A program made the position numbers and the translations under genes. A stretch of 64,000 nucleotides of DNA. It comes from Opitutia bacterium. Its GTDB lineage: Bacteria; Verrucomicrobiota; Verrucomicrobiia; Opitutales; Opitutaceae. The stretch lies in NCBI GenBank assembly GCA_016217545.1, contig JACRHT010000017.1, forward strand, positions 930,001-994,000, given 5' to 3'. This document shows positions 51,576 through 59,991 of the stretch, piece by piece (the first letter of the stretch is position 1; each line of letters opens with the position of its first letter). The notes beneath the pieces are model-generated. The model saw nothing but the letters and a program-made list of their open reading frames with translations, was not told the origin of the DNA and ran no database searches.

Positions 51576-53978
51576 ATGCTCACCGACCTGCGTCTCGCCT
51601 TTCGTCAACTCGCCAAAGCCCGCGGTTTCGCCGCCGTCGCCGCCCTGACGCTCGCCGTCGGCATCGGCGCCTCCACCGCCATGTTCAGCGCGCTGCGGGC
51701 GTTGGTGATACAGCCGTTCAACTACCCGCAATCCGACCGCATCGTGCACGTCTGGTCGGGCGACGGCTGGCCGCTGTCGCCGGCCGACTTCCACGACCTG
51801 CACGAGCAGAATCGCTCATTCCAGCACTTCGGCGTTTACGATCCGTCCACGGCGAACGTCGGGCTCGAAAACGCACAGGCCGTGGCGGGCGTCCGCGCGA
51901 CGCCGGGCGTGCTCGAGGCCTTCGGGATCGCGCCGCAACGCGGCCGCCTGATCGAAGCGAGCGATTGCGTGCCGGGCGCGCCGCGGGTTGCGATCATCAG
52001 CCACAACCTCTGGCAGCAGACCTTCGGCGGCGATCCCGGCCTCATCGGTCGCGCGATTCGCGTCAACGGCGCCGACGCCACCGTCATCGGTATCATGCCG
52101 GCGAGCTTCGAATTCGCCGCGCCGTGGATGCGGACGGAGGATTGCCAGGTCTGGCTGCCCCGCTCGTTCGACGAGAAGGAACTCCAGCAACGCGACAGCC
52201 ACTACCTGTGCGGCGTCGCCCGGCTGCGCGACGGCGTCACCGTCGCCGCGGCGGACAGCGACATCAAGGCGATCGGCAAACGCCTCTCGGCGCTCCACCC
52301 CGACTCGAACACCCGGAAACATTTCCTCGTGCGCACGCTGCACTTCGAGATGACGCACCAAATCGGCCAACGTGTCTGGCTGCTCTCCGCCGCTGTCGTG
52401 CTCGTGCTGCTCGTCGCCTGCGCCAACGTCGCTTCCATGCTGCTCGCGCGGAGCGCGCGCCGGCAGGGCGAATTCGGCGTGCGCATCGCGCTCGGCGCCA
52501 CGCGCGGTCGCCTGATGCGTCTCGCGCTCGCCGAGAGCCTCATGCTCGCGCTGCTCGGCGCGGCGGCCGGCCTCGCATTGGCCTACGGCGGCATCGCGGT
52601 GCTCAAGGTCATCGCGCCTGCCAGCGAGGCACGCCGCGCGGCGATCACGCTCGATTGGGCCGCCGTGGCGTTCGCGTTTGGCGCGGTGGGCTTGACCGCG
52701 TTGCTGGCGGGCTTGCCGCCGGCGCTGGCCGCCGCGCGCACCTCGCTCGCCGGCATCATCCGCAGCGACGCCCGCGGCTCCACCGGCACGCGCCACACGA
52801 TGCTGCGCGCGCTGCTGGTCGCGCAGATCGCCGTCGCCTTCGTGCTCGCGAACGGCGCGGCGCTCTTCTCCGCGAGCTATTTCAAGATCCTCGACCAAAA
52901 CCGCCTGCTCACCACCGAGCACGTGCTCACGGCGCAGTTGAGCCTGCGCGGCGAGGCCTACAAGGAAAACGAGGCGCGCGTGCGTTTCTGGCAGCGCCTC
53001 GAGGAGAAGCTCTCGGCGCTCCCGGGCGTCACCTCCGTCGGCCTCACGTCGAAGCTGCCGCTCGAAGGCGGGAGCAACACGAACGCGCTGGTCAACGACG
53101 AGGTCTACGACCCCGCGCAGCGCCGCATGAACGTGGAGCGCTCCTCGATCTCGCCGCACTATTTCGAGACGCTCGGCATGCAGCTCGTGCGCGGCCGGAA
53201 CCTCACCGCGGCGGACGACATGAACGCCGATGGCATCCTCGGCGTCGTGGTCAATCGCGCCATGGTTGACAAGGCCTGGCCCAACAAGGACCCGATCGGC
53301 CAGGTGTTCCGCGCCAACATGCCCACCAAGCCGTGGTATACCGCCACCGTCGTGGGCGTCGTGGAAAACGTCCGTCAATGGGGCGCGACGGAGGAGGTGC
53401 AGCCCGAGATGTTCACCACGCCGCCGCGGCATTGGGGCAGCACGGTCCACATCAATCTCCGCTCGAGCCAGCCCGCCTCCGCGCTCGCGCCGCTGCTCCG
53501 CCGCGCCGTCGCCGAGCTCGACCGCGAACTCCCGCTGAACAACGTCCGCACCATGAACCAAGTCGTGCGCGAGGTGACCGCCGGCGAACGCGCCGTCGCC
53601 AGCGTCGTGAATTTCTTCATGGGCACCGCGCTCGGGCTCGTCGCCGTCGGCCTCTACGGCACGCTCAGCTACTACATCGCCCAACGCACGCGCGAGATCG
53701 GCGTGCGGCTCGCGCTCGGCGCGCTGGGCGGCAACATCCTCCGGCTCGTCCTCGCGCAGGGTCTCCGCTGGGTCACGCTCGGTGTGGCGCTGGGACTCGC
53801 CGGCACGCTCGCGCTGACCGGCGTGCTCAAGAGCCTCGTCTACGGCATGGACGGCCTGAGCGCTTCGCCGCTGCTGCTCGCGACGGGAGTCGTCCTGCTC
53901 GCAGCCATCGGCGCCATCCTTCTGCCGGCCTGGCGGGCCTCGCGCCTCGATCCGCTGGAAGCCTTGCGCATTGACTGA
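51576..53978 (+). CDS. Orphan MacB/FtsX-type permease (duplicated, ADOP-like)
   Basis: An 800-residue inner-membrane protein. Two MacB-PCD plus FtsX modules in tandem: helix at about 18-40 (FAAVAALTLAVGIGASTAMF), periplasmic domain to about 255, three helices at about 265-390 (VVLVLLVACANVASMLLARS), a second helix set starting about 413 (LRALLVAQIAVAFVLANGAA), second periplasmic domain, and three final helices to 800 (ending RASRLDPLEALRID). This is the acidobacterial duplicated orphan permease layout. No ATPase gene adjoins it, so it either borrows one or has a non-transport role. The ATG at 51576 matches the family start DLRLAFRQLAKARGF. Confidence 0.92.
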   Translation: MLTDLRLAFRQLAKARGFAAVAALTLAVGIGASTAMFSALRALVIQPFNYPQSDRIVHVWSGDGWPLSPADFHDLHEQNRSFQHFGVYDPSTANVGLENAQAVAGVRATPGVLEAFGIAPQRGRLIEASDCVPGAPRVAIISHNLWQQTFGGDPGLIGRAIRVNGADATVIGIMPASFEFAAPWMRTEDCQVWLPRSFDEKELQQRDSHYLCGVARLRDGVTVAAADSDIKAIGKRLSALHPDSNTRKHFLVRTLHFEMTHQIGQRVWLLSAAVVLVLLVACANVASMLLARSARRQGEFGVRIALGATRGRLMRLALAESLMLALLGAAAGLALAYGGIAVLKVIAPASEARRAAITLDWAAVAFAFGAVGLTALLAGLPPALAAARTSLAGIIRSDARGSTGTRHTMLRALLVAQIAVAFVLANGAALFSASYFKILDQNRLLTTEHVLTAQLSLRGEAYKENEARVRFWQRLEEKLSALPGVTSVGLTSKLPLEGGSNTNALVNDEVYDPAQRRMNVERSSISPHYFETLGMQLVRGRNLTAADDMNADGILGVVVNRAMVDKAWPNKDPIGQVFRANMPTKPWYTATVVGVVENVRQWGATEEVQPEMFTTPPRHWGSTVHINLRSSQPASALAPLLRRAVAELDRELPLNNVRTMNQVVREVTAGERAVASVVNFFMGTALGLVAVGLYGTLSYYIAQRTREIGVRLALGALGGNILRLVLAQGLRWVTLGVALGLAGTLALTGVLKSLVYGMDGLSASPLLLATGVVLLAAIGAILLPAWRASRLDPLEALRID

Positions 53979-54053
53979 ACGCGCCCCGGGACGCGAGCGG
54001 TTACGGGGAAAAACAACTCGCAAAACCGGCGCACCGGTGCACGTTTCGAGGCC

Positions 54054-54704
54054 ATGTCCGCTCACAACCTCACCAGCGATTACCGGAACCCAATCACTCC
54101 GCGCCTCGACGACGACGACGATGACCACGAGTGCGGCGGCGCCAGCAAGACGCCGACGCCGGTGGGCGCGCAAATCCAGCGCAAGTTCCTCGAGCAGCGG
54201 AAAATCTTCCTCTGGGGCGCCGTCACCGACGAGACCGCCAAGGACCTGACCGAGAAGCTCCTCTACCTCGAGTCCGTGGCCCCGGGCAAAGAGATCAATT
54301 TCTACATCAACAGCCCGGGCGGCTCCATCACCGCCGGCATGGCCGTCTACGACACCATGCAGCTCATCACCTCCCCGGTGAACGTCATCGTCACCGGCAT
54401 GGCCGCCTCGATGGGTTCCATCCTGCTCAGCGCCGCCAAGAAGGGCCGCCGCCACCTCTACCCCCACGCGCGCGTGCTCATTCACCAGCCGCTCATCTCC
54501 GGCCGCTTCATCGGCCCCGCGACCGACATCAACATTCAGGCGAAGGAAATGGAGAAAATCCGCATCGAGCTGAACCACATCCTCGCCGCCGCGTCCGGTC
54601 AGCCGATCGAGAAGATCAACAAGGACTCCGACCGCGACTTCTACCTGAACGCCGAGGAAGCCATCGCCTACGGCCTCGCCGACAAGATCGTCGACAAGGT
54701 CTGA
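54054..54704 (+). CDS. clpP: ATP-dependent Clp protease proteolytic subunit
   Basis: A 216-residue serine peptidase that forms the ClpP double-ring chamber. Catalytic Ser in GMAASMGSILL (about residue 118), His in HARVLIHQPL (about 143), Asp in DSDRDFYLNAEEA (about 193). Core motifs LWGAVTDETAKDLTEKLLYL and INSPGGSITAGMAVYDTMQ are standard. The N-terminus has an acidic run, PRLDDDDDDHECGG, in place of the usual short propeptide/axial-loop start; about 20 residues longer than E. coli ClpP in this region. A terminator follows; clpX is not adjacent. Confidence 0.97.
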   Translation: MSAHNLTSDYRNPITPRLDDDDDDHECGGASKTPTPVGAQIQRKFLEQRKIFLWGAVTDETAKDLTEKLLYLESVAPGKEINFYINSPGGSITAGMAVYDTMQLITSPVNVIVTGMAASMGSILLSAAKKGRRHLYPHARVLIHQPLISGRFIGPATDINIQAKEMEKIRIELNHILAAASGQPIEKINKDSDRDFYLNAEEAIAYGLADKIVDKV

Positions 54705-54741
54705 GTGACACCGCGAGCGCCCGCCGCATCCGCAAAAATTC

Positions 54742-54769
54742 AGCCCGCCAGCAATGGCGGGCTTCTTAT
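54742..54769 (+). terminator. Intrinsic terminator of clpP
   Basis: Stem AGCCCGCCA (54742-54750) / TGGCGGGCT (54755-54763), loop GCAA, then TCTTATT. It lies 37 bases after the clpP stop. Confidence 0.85.
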
Positions 54770-54906
54770 TGAGGATTTCCCGAAGAAGTGACGAAGCGTG
54801 CGGTAGGGCGGGACCGCTGGGCCCGCCGAAACTCACTCGCGGCGCGCCCAGCGGTCGCGCCCTACCGGTTGTGCCGCCCTCGGAGCATCGTCGGGAAGTG
54901 CTCAAT
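54768..54906. repeat. Family C element with terminal inverted repeats, full copy
   Basis: A 139-bp element: left end ATTGAGGATTTCCCGA (54768-54783), right end TCGGGAAGTGCTCAAT (54891-54906), complementary at 14 of 16 positions. Inner arms GGTAGGGCGGGACCGCTGG and CCAGCGGTCGCGCCCTACC are also complementary. Truncated relatives lie at 49639 and, inverted, near 16231-16292. No coding capacity. Confidence 0.8.
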
Positions 54907-54911
54907 AGTCT

Positions 54912-54944
54912 CCTGTAGCGGTGGTCTGTGACCGCCGCTACAGG
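54912..54944. repeat. GTAGCGGTGGTC palindrome
   Basis: CCTGTAGCGGTGGTC (54912-54926) / GACCGCCGCTACAGG (54930-54944), 14 of 15 paired, spacer TGT. It abuts the family C element. A degenerate relative, GGTAGCGGCGGTCTG, lies before the suf terminator near 31041. Confidence 0.75.
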
Positions 54945-54955
54945 ACTCCATCGCT

Positions 54956-56605
54956 TCACTTCGGCGAGGCGGGCGTCGTGGGAGCCAGCAGCCCGGCCGC
55001 ACGTCGTGCGAACTCCAGCGAACGCGTCATGTCGCCCGCTGCGTCGGCCACGCGGCGCGCCTCCTGCAACGCGCGCAGCTGCGCATCGGGCGTCGGCGCC
55101 GTGGAGCGCACCAGCAAATCGAAAAACGGCAGCGCCTCGCGCGCCGTGCCGTGCGCCGCGACGAGTTCGGCGGCCAGTTTCACCAGCGGCCACTCGCCGG
55201 AGGAGACCGGCGGCAGGTTCGGCATGAAGCCGAGTTCGGCGATCGCCGCGGCGGGGCGGTTGTGTGCGATCTCGTAGCGCGCCGCCGCCAAGGCCAGCGG
55301 CACGCTCGGCTGCTCACGCATGCCGCGCGCGAGCAATTCGCGCGCCTCGTCGTCGAGCCCGAGCCGGTCGAGCACGATGACCTTCCGCGCGATGGCGTAA
55401 CCGGCGAGCGTGTGCGGCACGTTTGCGAGGTTCCGCACCTGCTCGTCGAGCCCGACCTTGAACGGCCGGTAGAGCGGATCGCCGAGGATGATCGTCTGCC
55501 AGCTCAAGGCCGGCGTGGCGAACCACGCCGCGTCGCCGAGCGTCTTGCCGCGCGCGAGCTCGGCCAGCAGCAGTTGCGGACGGATCGTGAATTCGAGGTA
55601 GGGTTCGAACACGTTGCCGAAGGTCGCGGTGACGCCGTGCGCCAGCAGCGGGCCGCACCAGTAATCCGTCGTCGTGCGCAACGACGCCGCAGACACGCTG
55701 TGGATGTGCAGCGCGATCGCGCCGGGCGGAAAGCGGAAATCCGGACGGACGAACGGTCCGTCGGCGGTGAGCGTATACCAGCCGAAATACAGCACGGGCG
55801 CATCGAAACGGTCCGTCACATCGAACCGGCCGCTGCCGTTCTGCACGTCGCCGGGAAAGCCGAGATTCACCAACTGGTCGCGCGTCGCCTCGAGCCAGCG
55901 GTCGCCATTCGCGTGCGGTCCGCCGAGGTCGACGTAGTAGCGGCCGATCAAACCCTGCTTCTCCGCCTCGAGCGCCGAGGTGACGAGGTTGCGCGCCACC
56001 GCGTCGCTCGGGCCGTCGAGGCGGGCGGTTTTGACGACGAGTTCCGCGCTCACGTCCGACGCACGTTGCGCGCCGAAAAGCGGGTTCTGCAACGGGCCGA
56101 GGTTCGGCGGATTGTTCTGCGCGATCAGTGCGAGCTCGGAATCCACGGCGGCGCCGGTGGTGCGGAACTCCTTTTGCAGACGCGACGCCATGCGTTCGTC
56201 GAAAGTCGTCGGATCGTTGTCGATGCGCAGCGGCGTGCCGCGACAGAGAACGAGATACGCCAGCTTGTGCCCGGTGAGCGCCGAGCGGCGCCGGCCGAGC
56301 GAGTCGAGTTTCCCCGAGATGTAGCCTTCGAGCCAGCCGCGGCGCAGCAGCTCGTCCTGCAGCGGCTGCCAGATGAAATCCACGAACGTCCGCCACGTGA
56401 TCGTCTCCTCCGCCGGCATCGGCAAGGCGATGACGTTGGTGGCGGGGATGCCGCGTTTCGCCGCGTAGAATTCGCCAAGCGCCACCGACTCCGGCTGGCG
56501 CGCGTTCACGAGCACCACGGTGCGCGCCGCGAGGTCGTCTGTCGCCGCCTGCGCGACCGCGGCGAGCAAAAGAAGGAGGCCCAGCGTGCGTCGCAGGAAC
56601 TTCAT
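54956..56605 (-). CDS. TIGR03790 family protein
   Basis: A 549-residue exported protein of the TIGR03790 family (function unknown). Signal peptide LRRTLGLLLLLAAVAQA, then the family start RTVVLVNARQPESVALGEFY and AAKRGIPATNVIALPMPAEE (about residues 28-70), LAYLVLCRGTPLRI, and LHIHSVSAASLRTTTDYWCG with a run of His/Asp/Cys. About residues 440-549 are helical and TPR-like (NRPAAAIAELGFMPNLPPV). The ATG overlaps the crcB stop (ATGA at 56602-56605). A cysteine-peptidase-like fold has been suspected for such proteins, but I see no proof here. Confidence 0.88.
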   Translation of the reverse strand: MKFLRRTLGLLLLLAAVAQAATDDLAARTVVLVNARQPESVALGEFYAAKRGIPATNVIALPMPAEETITWRTFVDFIWQPLQDELLRRGWLEGYISGKLDSLGRRRSALTGHKLAYLVLCRGTPLRIDNDPTTFDERMASRLQKEFRTTGAAVDSELALIAQNNPPNLGPLQNPLFGAQRASDVSAELVVKTARLDGPSDAVARNLVTSALEAEKQGLIGRYYVDLGGPHANGDRWLEATRDQLVNLGFPGDVQNGSGRFDVTDRFDAPVLYFGWYTLTADGPFVRPDFRFPPGAIALHIHSVSAASLRTTTDYWCGPLLAHGVTATFGNVFEPYLEFTIRPQLLLAELARGKTLGDAAWFATPALSWQTIILGDPLYRPFKVGLDEQVRNLANVPHTLAGYAIARKVIVLDRLGLDDEARELLARGMREQPSVPLALAAARYEIAHNRPAAAIAELGFMPNLPPVSSGEWPLVKLAAELVAAHGTAREALPFFDLLVRSTAPTPDAQLRALQEARRVADAAGDMTRSLEFARRAAGLLAPTTPASPK

Positions 56606-56973
56606 GCCCGGCCGAATCGAAAACCGAGCCACACCGCGAGCAGACAGAGCGCGAGCGAGAACACAATATTCAGCGCCGCCGCCACCCATTGGCCGCGCAG
56701 CATCTGGTCGAGCGTCTGCCAACTGAAGGTGGAGAAGGTCGTGAACCCGCCGCAGAAGCCGACCACGAGCGCGCTTTGCACGCGCGCCGCGGCGTCGGGT
56801 TCGAGCGAGCCGAGCCGGGCCATCAGCCAGCCGATCAGCAGCGAACCGGCCGCGTTGATCAGGAGCGTGCCCCAAGGGAAGCGCGCGCCGGAGAACGCGT
56901 GACCGACGAGCGCGCGAAGCACCGAACCGAGCGCACCGCCGAGGGCAATCCAGAGCAGCGCGCCGGCGTTCAT
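56602..56973 (-). CDS. crcB: Fluoride channel Fluc/CrcB
   Basis: A 123-residue four-helix membrane protein. GGALGSVLRALVGHAF (about 9-24), WGTLLINAAGSLLIGWLM (about 31-48; the conserved Asn) and VGFCGGFTTFSTFSWQT (about 73-89; the Phe/Thr fluoride track) are diagnostic. Dimers export fluoride. The ATG overlaps the stop of the S1/P1 nuclease-like gene and the stop overlaps the TIGR03790 start. I saw no fluoride riboswitch upstream. Single-gene, dual-topology form. Confidence 0.95.
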   Translation of the reverse strand: MNAGALLWIALGGALGSVLRALVGHAFSGARFPWGTLLINAAGSLLIGWLMARLGSLEPDAAARVQSALVVGFCGGFTTFSTFSWQTLDQMLRGQWVAAALNIVFSLALCLLAVWLGFRFGRA

Positions 56974-58034
56974 GGAGCCTTGGGGGCCGGAGCCGCGGCG
57001 TTGGCTGCGGCGACCTGACGCCGCACCAGTTGTTCGCGCAGGTAAGTGTCGAGCGGCGCGGATTTCCAAGCGGTGACCCAGAGGCGCGCAAGCATGTCGG
57101 CGCCGGTGAGGAGCTGGCCTTCGAAAAACGCCCGCGCTTCGGGAGTCACGGGGAGCTCGGGACCGTTGCCGAGGAGCTTGGCTTTCTCGAGCTGGTAGAG
57201 CGGTTCGACCTTGGCGTGTTGCGCGATCACGTAGTCCACCGCCGCGACGAAGACCGGATCACGCCCGTCGGCGCGCGCCGGCAGCGGCATCGGCTCGGCG
57301 GTGGTGACGCGCGCCTTGAGCGCCGCGGCCTTGAGGCCGGCCTTGGCAATGAAGCCGCCGTCGCACCACGAGTGAATCCGCGGGGAAGTGGTGTAGCCGT
57401 GCGGGTTCGGGCCGACCCAGCCGTTGTGGTGCACGGTGGTGTGCAGCGGCTGCGCGCAATCGGCGACGCCGTGCGCGAGCAGGCCCATCGCGTAGAGCAC
57501 GTCTGCCTGCGCATTCGCAATTTCCGACGGCGTGCCGCCGACTTCCTGGTAGGCCTTCAGGTAGCCGAACGCAGAGCGCAGGCGGTGGAAATTCTCGGTG
57601 ATGGCCCACGGCGCGAAGCCCGGCCACTCGTTGGTGTGGCCGCTGTTTTTCTCCGGGTCGACGACCGGGAACTTGTCCGCATGCGCCGCACGGCCGGCCG
57701 CGAAAGCCAGCGCGAAATCCAAGCGGTAGTTCGAGAGATTTTTCAAATCGAGGCCGGCGTCGGGCACCTGCTCGAGGTCGAAGAAGTGATCGGTCCAGCT
57801 GCCGCCGACCTGCTTGAGCGCGGGATCAACGTTGCGCAGCCGGTCGGGGACGTTGGCCATGTGGAGGACGCGGTCGGTGGCGGCGGCATCGCGCGCAAAG
57901 GCCGGAAAATCGGCCGGCAACGAGTCGAGCGCGAGTTGGGCGACGATGCGGTGACCCTCGTAGTCCCACGCCTGTGCCAACGAGGCCCCGCACAGCGCGA
58001 CGGCCACAACAACAAAACGAGCAGGTGACAACAT
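56970..58034 (-). CDS. S1/P1 nuclease family protein
   Basis: A 354-residue exported zinc protein. The signal peptide ends at ...CGASLAQA and the mature chain begins WDYEGHRIVAQLAL, where the N-terminal Trp and the following His are zinc ligands in S1/P1 nucleases. Further ligands: the WTDHFFDLEQVPD segment (Asp/His), and GLLAHGVADCAQPLHTTVHH (about residues 182-201), the HxxGDxHQPLH-type motif with Ala/Cys changes. These enzymes cut single-stranded nucleic acids and remove 3'-phosphates; bacterial members also include phospholipase C relatives. First of three genes coupled by 4-base overlaps. The ATG at 58034 begins the signal peptide. Confidence 0.87.
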   Translation of the reverse strand: MLSPARFVVVAVALCGASLAQAWDYEGHRIVAQLALDSLPADFPAFARDAAATDRVLHMANVPDRLRNVDPALKQVGGSWTDHFFDLEQVPDAGLDLKNLSNYRLDFALAFAAGRAAHADKFPVVDPEKNSGHTNEWPGFAPWAITENFHRLRSAFGYLKAYQEVGGTPSEIANAQADVLYAMGLLAHGVADCAQPLHTTVHHNGWVGPNPHGYTTSPRIHSWCDGGFIAKAGLKAAALKARVTTAEPMPLPARADGRDPVFVAAVDYVIAQHAKVEPLYQLEKAKLLGNGPELPVTPEARAFFEGQLLTGADMLARLWVTAWKSAPLDTYLREQLVRRQVAAANAAAPAPKAP

Positions 58035-58073
58035 GCGGTGAGTTTCAGGACGCCCCACCGCGCTTGGCCAGCC

Positions 58074-59165
58074 TCATTTCTTGGCCGGTTGCTCTGGCTT
58101 CGGACGCAGCGCGGAAACCTGCCCCGTGTAAGCCACAATGCCGGCGGCGATCGACTCGGCGATCTGCTGGCGAAACTCGGGTTTCGCGACACGGCGCGCT
58201 TCGTCGTCGTTGGAGAGATACGCGCACTCGACGAGCACGCCGGGACAATTGAGCGTGCGCAGCACGGCCCAGCGCGCGCGCTTGTAGCCGCGGTCGGGCG
58301 TCTCGACGCCGTTCACCATCGCGCGGTGCACCGCGAAACCGAGGAGCAGGTTCGCGTGGTCGTAGCGGTTGCCGGGAAACGCGCGCGAGGTGTCGTCGTC
58401 GGGTTCGGTCGATGCGGTCGAGAGCATGCCGCGCGGCGTGAACGTGTAGGTCTCGACGCCGCGGATGGATTCCGGGGCGTGGTTGAAGTGGATGCTGACG
58501 AAGAGATCGGCGAGCGCCTTGTTCGCGAAGTCGGCGCGGAGCGGCAGATCGACGCGGGGGTTGGACGAGAAGCGCGTGTCGCCGGTGCGCGTGAGTTTCA
58601 CGCGGTAGCCACGCGCCTCGAGGAGTTTCTCCACGCGCTTGGCGACGTCGAGCGCGGCGGCTTTCTCGGTGATGCCGACCTTGCGGTTGTCGGTGCCGGG
58701 ATCGGTGCCGCCGTGGCCGGGATCGAGGACGATGAGGCGCGGCGCAACGGCCGGCAGCTGGCTGGCGAGATCGGCGGGGCGGAAGAGCGGGAGGACGGTT
58801 TTCTCCGCATCGAGCTTGGTGATCCACAGGCTGTCGGCGGACGCGACGACCGGACGACTCATGTGGATGCGGATGCCGTCGAGATGGAAGTCGCGCTCGA
58901 CGTCCTCGAAGACGCAGCGCGTGCCGCCGGCGTCCGCGAGCGTGGCTTTCTTGCCGGCGAGCGTGAGCTTCAGGCCGAGTTTTTTCGCGATGAGCGCGAG
59001 GTCGACGTAGTCGTCGCCGTAGAGCCGCGCGCTCGGCCATTCGGTGACACCCAGGACCGCGCCGGGGCGCGTGGGCGCGGCGCGAACGGGTGCAGGTGCC
59101 TGCCGCGCGAAAACTCCGGCGCTCGCGGCGAGCAGCGCGAACGCGGCGGCGAGGAACCGGATCAT
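58074..59165 (-). CDS. N-acetylmuramoyl-L-alanine amidase (Amidase_3)
   Basis: A 363-residue exported amidase. Signal peptide to about 21; a small AMIN-/copper-amine-oxidase-N-like beta region (about 45-130, with YGDDYVDLALIAKKLGLKLT); catalytic Amidase_3 domain from about 140: LIVLDPGHGGTDPG (zinc His), the Glu in ITEKAAALDVAKRVEKLL, VSIHFNHAPES (zinc His) and CPGVLVECAYLSNDDEA with the catalytic Glu. It cleaves the amide bond between muramic acid and the stem peptide. It lies 28 bases after infC and 39 before the nuclease gene on the same strand. Confidence 0.95.
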   Translation of the reverse strand: MIRFLAAAFALLAASAGVFARQAPAPVRAAPTRPGAVLGVTEWPSARLYGDDYVDLALIAKKLGLKLTLAGKKATLADAGGTRCVFEDVERDFHLDGIRIHMSRPVVASADSLWITKLDAEKTVLPLFRPADLASQLPAVAPRLIVLDPGHGGTDPGTDNRKVGITEKAAALDVAKRVEKLLEARGYRVKLTRTGDTRFSSNPRVDLPLRADFANKALADLFVSIHFNHAPESIRGVETYTFTPRGMLSTASTEPDDDTSRAFPGNRYDHANLLLGFAVHRAMVNGVETPDRGYKRARWAVLRTLNCPGVLVECAYLSNDDEARRVAKPEFRQQIAESIAAGIVAYTGQVSALRPKPEQPAKK

Positions 59166-59193
59166 GCTCGGCGACGCCGCGGAGCGGCGCGCG

Positions 59194-59862
59194 TCAGGAT
59201 TGCGGCGCGGCGAGGCTGTCGTCGCCGTGATTCGCCGACTGGCCCGGTGCGGACTCGCGGACGTGATACTTCGGCTTGCGCTTGTTCACCGGGTTCGGCG
59301 TCAACATGACGTTGATCTGCTTGCCGGTGAGTTTCGGCGCGGAGTCCGGATGGCCCATCGTCTCGAGTTCCTTGAGGGCGCGATTCATGACGTCGAAGCC
59401 CATCTCGGTGTGGGCCATTTCGCGGCCGCGGAACTTGAGGCGGAGCTTCACCTTGTTGCCTTCGTCGAGGAATTCCTCGGCGTGGCGGACCTTGGTTTCA
59501 AAATCGTGTTTCTCGATGCGCACGGTGAACTCGATTTCCTTGAGCTTGGTGCCGGCGGGCTTCGAGTGGGCGTGCTTCTTCTGCTCCTCGTAGATGTATT
59601 TGCCGAAATCCATGATGCGGCAAACGGGCGGCACGGCGGCCGACGCGACTTCGACGAGGTCGAGGTTGAACTGCTGCGCGAGGGCGAGAGCCTTCGGCGT
59701 ATCGAGGATGCCGAGCTGGCGGCCTTCGGGGGAGATCACGCGCACCTGAGGGGATTTGATGCGCGCGTTACGCTTGATGTGAGCGTAGGGGTCGTTGTTG
59801 CGGGGGGCGCCGCGATTGAAGGGCGGGCGGGTCGAGCCGCCAGAGGAGGAAGGAAGTGCCAT
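59194..59862 (-). CDS. infC: Translation initiation factor IF-3
   Basis: A 222-residue IF-3. N-domain ARIKSPQVRVISPEGRQLGI and LDLVEVASAAVPPVCRIMDF; linker KYIYEEQKKHAHSKPAGTKL; C-domain IEFTVRIEKHDFETKVRHAE and KLRLKFRGREMAHTEMGFDV. The start is an ordinary ATG, not the rare ATT found in enterobacteria. It has about 25 extra residues at the N-terminus and an extension of about 35 at the C-terminus (PVNKRKPKYHVRESAPGQSA). The usual rpmI-rplT partners are absent; an amidase gene follows instead. Confidence 0.97.
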   Translation of the reverse strand: MALPSSSGGSTRPPFNRGAPRNNDPYAHIKRNARIKSPQVRVISPEGRQLGILDTPKALALAQQFNLDLVEVASAAVPPVCRIMDFGKYIYEEQKKHAHSKPAGTKLKEIEFTVRIEKHDFETKVRHAEEFLDEGNKVKLRLKFRGREMAHTEMGFDVMNRALKELETMGHPDSAPKLTGKQINVMLTPNPVNKRKPKYHVRESAPGQSANHGDDSLAAPQS

Positions 59863-59991
59863 TAATTAGGTTTGCTGAACCGAGTAGGTGGGCCGTCTTT
59901 TTGCCGTGAAGGAGGGTGATGACAACCCCTTTTTGAGCGAGTTGCATCGGGGAACGCCGGAGCGCCGCGTCGGCGGCGGCCGGTCAGACGC

